This document shows positions 32,802 through 33,674 of a stretch of 33,674 nt of DNA, piece after piece. Both the position numbers and the translations under genes were made by a program. Origin of the DNA: Rhodobiaceae bacterium (GTDB taxonomy: Bacteria > Pseudomonadota > Alphaproteobacteria > Rhizobiales > JANQQB01). Numbering within the stretch: position 1 is the first letter of the stretch; each line of letters opens with the position of its first letter. The DNA is taken from positions 1 through 33,674 of the forward strand of contig JANQQB010000450.1 in assembly GCA_028285165.1 (NCBI GenBank), in the 5' to 3' direction. Below the pieces are notes generated by a model that had not been told where the DNA came from, searched no databases, and saw nothing but the letters and a program-made list of their open reading frames with translations.

Positions 32802-33674
32802 TTAGTTGAGAGCCGCGTCGGTGATTTCCGACGTCCAGGCGCCTTCCGGCCGTTTGGTGATGACCGGGTCGGAGCCAGCGCCGAGCAGGGTCTCGACGGT
32901 CCGTTCGTAATCCGCTTCCAACAGCGCGCCGTTCGAGCCGGCCGTCAGCTTGGCGATTTCGCCCATCATGCGGCGCTGGTGCTTCTCGGTCTGGGCACCG
33001 GTCGCATCGTTTTCAAGCACGATGTCCGCCGCCTCGTCCGGGTTCTCCTCGGCGTATTTCCAGCCCTTCATGGAAGCCCGCACGAAACGCACCAGCTTAT
33101 CCTTCATGGCGTCATCCTTGAGGCTGTCCTCAAGCACATAGATGCCGTCTTCCAGGGTCGATACGCCCTGTTCCTCATACTTGAAGACGACGAGATCGTC
33201 CGGCGTCAGGCCGGCGTCGATGATCTGCCAATATTCGTTGTAGGTCATGGTCGAGACGCAGGCCGCCTGCTTTTGCAGGATCGGGTCGACGTTGAAGCCC
33301 TGTTTCAGGACCGTCACGCCGTTGTCGCTGCCGTCAGTCGGGATGCCGAGTTTGCTCATCCAGGACAGGAACGGATATTCGTTGCCGAAGAACCAGACAC
33401 CGAGCGTCTTGCCGCGGAAGTCCTCCGGGGATTCGATGCCGGAATCCTTGCGGCAGGTCAGCATCATGCCGGACCGCTTGAACGGTTGGGCGATGTTGAC
33501 GATCGGTACGCCCTTTTCGCGGGTTGCCAGGGCAGACGGCATCCAGTCGAGGATCACATCCGCGCCGCCGCCGACCAGCACCTGGGCAGGCGCAATGTCG
33601 GGTCCGCCGGGCTTGATCTCGATGTCGAGATTTTCCTCGGTGTAGAACCCCCTGTCCTTGGCCACATAATAGCC
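32802..33674 (-). CDS. NMT1/THI5-like ABC substrate-binding protein, C-terminal part
   Basis: About 290 residues are visible and the N-terminus is cut off by the window end: the frame stays open to the last base (GYYVAKDRGFYTEENLDIEI), where family proteins have an earlier signal peptide. Recognisable features are the typical YYVAK-x-RGFY-x-EENLD start of lobe 1, the GGADVILDWM loop, LGVWFFGNEYPFLSW and KQAACVSTMTYNEYW. Such proteins bind thiamine precursors, pyrimidines, riboflavin or taurine-like molecules, and the choice cannot be made from sequence. No ATPase or permease gene is inside the window. A GTG at 33665 is an internal codon, not the true start. Confidence 0.88.
   Translation of the reverse strand, partial: GYYVAKDRGFYTEENLDIEIKPGGPDIAPAQVLVGGGADVILDWMPSALATREKGVPIVNIAQPFKRSGMMLTCRKDSGIESPEDFRGKTLGVWFFGNEYPFLSWMSKLGIPTDGSDNGVTVLKQGFNVDPILQKQAACVSTMTYNEYWQIIDAGLTPDDLVVFKYEEQGVSTLEDGIYVLEDSLKDDAMKDKLVRFVRASMKGWKYAEENPDEAADIVLENDATGAQTEKHQRRMMGEIAKLTAGSNGALLEADYERTVETLLGAGSDPVITKRPEGAWTSEITDAALN

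Overview
The window looks like a high-GC alphaproteobacterium. The order carA (reverse strand), then a GatB/YqeY-domain gene, dnaG and rpoD on the forward strand is a familiar alphaproteobacterial arrangement, and codon use is strongly GC-biased. Genus cannot be fixed from this sequence; a Rhodospirillales-like lineage is a guess. Every identification here comes from reading motifs by eye, with no database search.

Region 1 (1-7841) is core genome: a truncated carA whose end is a perfect fold-back inverted repeat (probably a contig-end artefact), a YqeY-like protein, DNA primase, the housekeeping sigma factor with a very clear terminator, a SIMPL/DUF541 exported protein, and a tRNA with anticodon CAU that resembles tRNA-Ile2.

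Region 2 (7842-18300) is accessory and the most interesting part. Two very similar secreted caspase-like (C14) proteins lie in the same orientation on either side of an oppositely oriented pair: a small membrane protein with two predicted transmembrane segments, and a 1311-residue exported TPR protein ending in a CHAT protease domain. Both caspases carry a peptidoglycan-binding-like domain and end in a basic linker plus glycine-zipper tail. Between the first caspase and the CHAT gene sits an AT-rich insert with a membrane-linked HExxH zincin that resembles polymorphic-toxin metallopeptidases, followed 7 nt later by a 98-residue gene that is a candidate immunity protein. I read the caspase/CHAT/membrane-protein set as a possible envelope-located protease cascade, and the zincin pair as a separately acquired toxin-immunity cassette.

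Region 3 (18361-28366) is a peptide-uptake and catabolic locus. Seven reverse-strand genes form an apparent operon: an M28-type metallopeptidase homologue, an Asp/Glu/hydantoin racemase-family enzyme, an extracellular solute-binding protein, two permeases and two ATPases of the Dpp/Opp type, with ATGA overlaps between several. Just upstream of the first start is a perfect palindrome of the type bound by GntR/FCD repressors. A GntR/FCD regulator lies nearby on the forward strand behind a quinone-oxidoreductase-like gene, so it is the likely controller.

Region 4 (28367-33674) is a loose mixture: an endolysin-like SH3b plus cysteine-hydrolase protein without a signal peptide, an NAD(P)H-quinone-reductase-like flavoprotein, about 1.1 kb with no recognisable gene, a small DUF6165-like protein, another gene-free stretch with hairpins, and the C-terminal part of an NMT1/THI5-like ABC substrate-binding protein cut by the window end.
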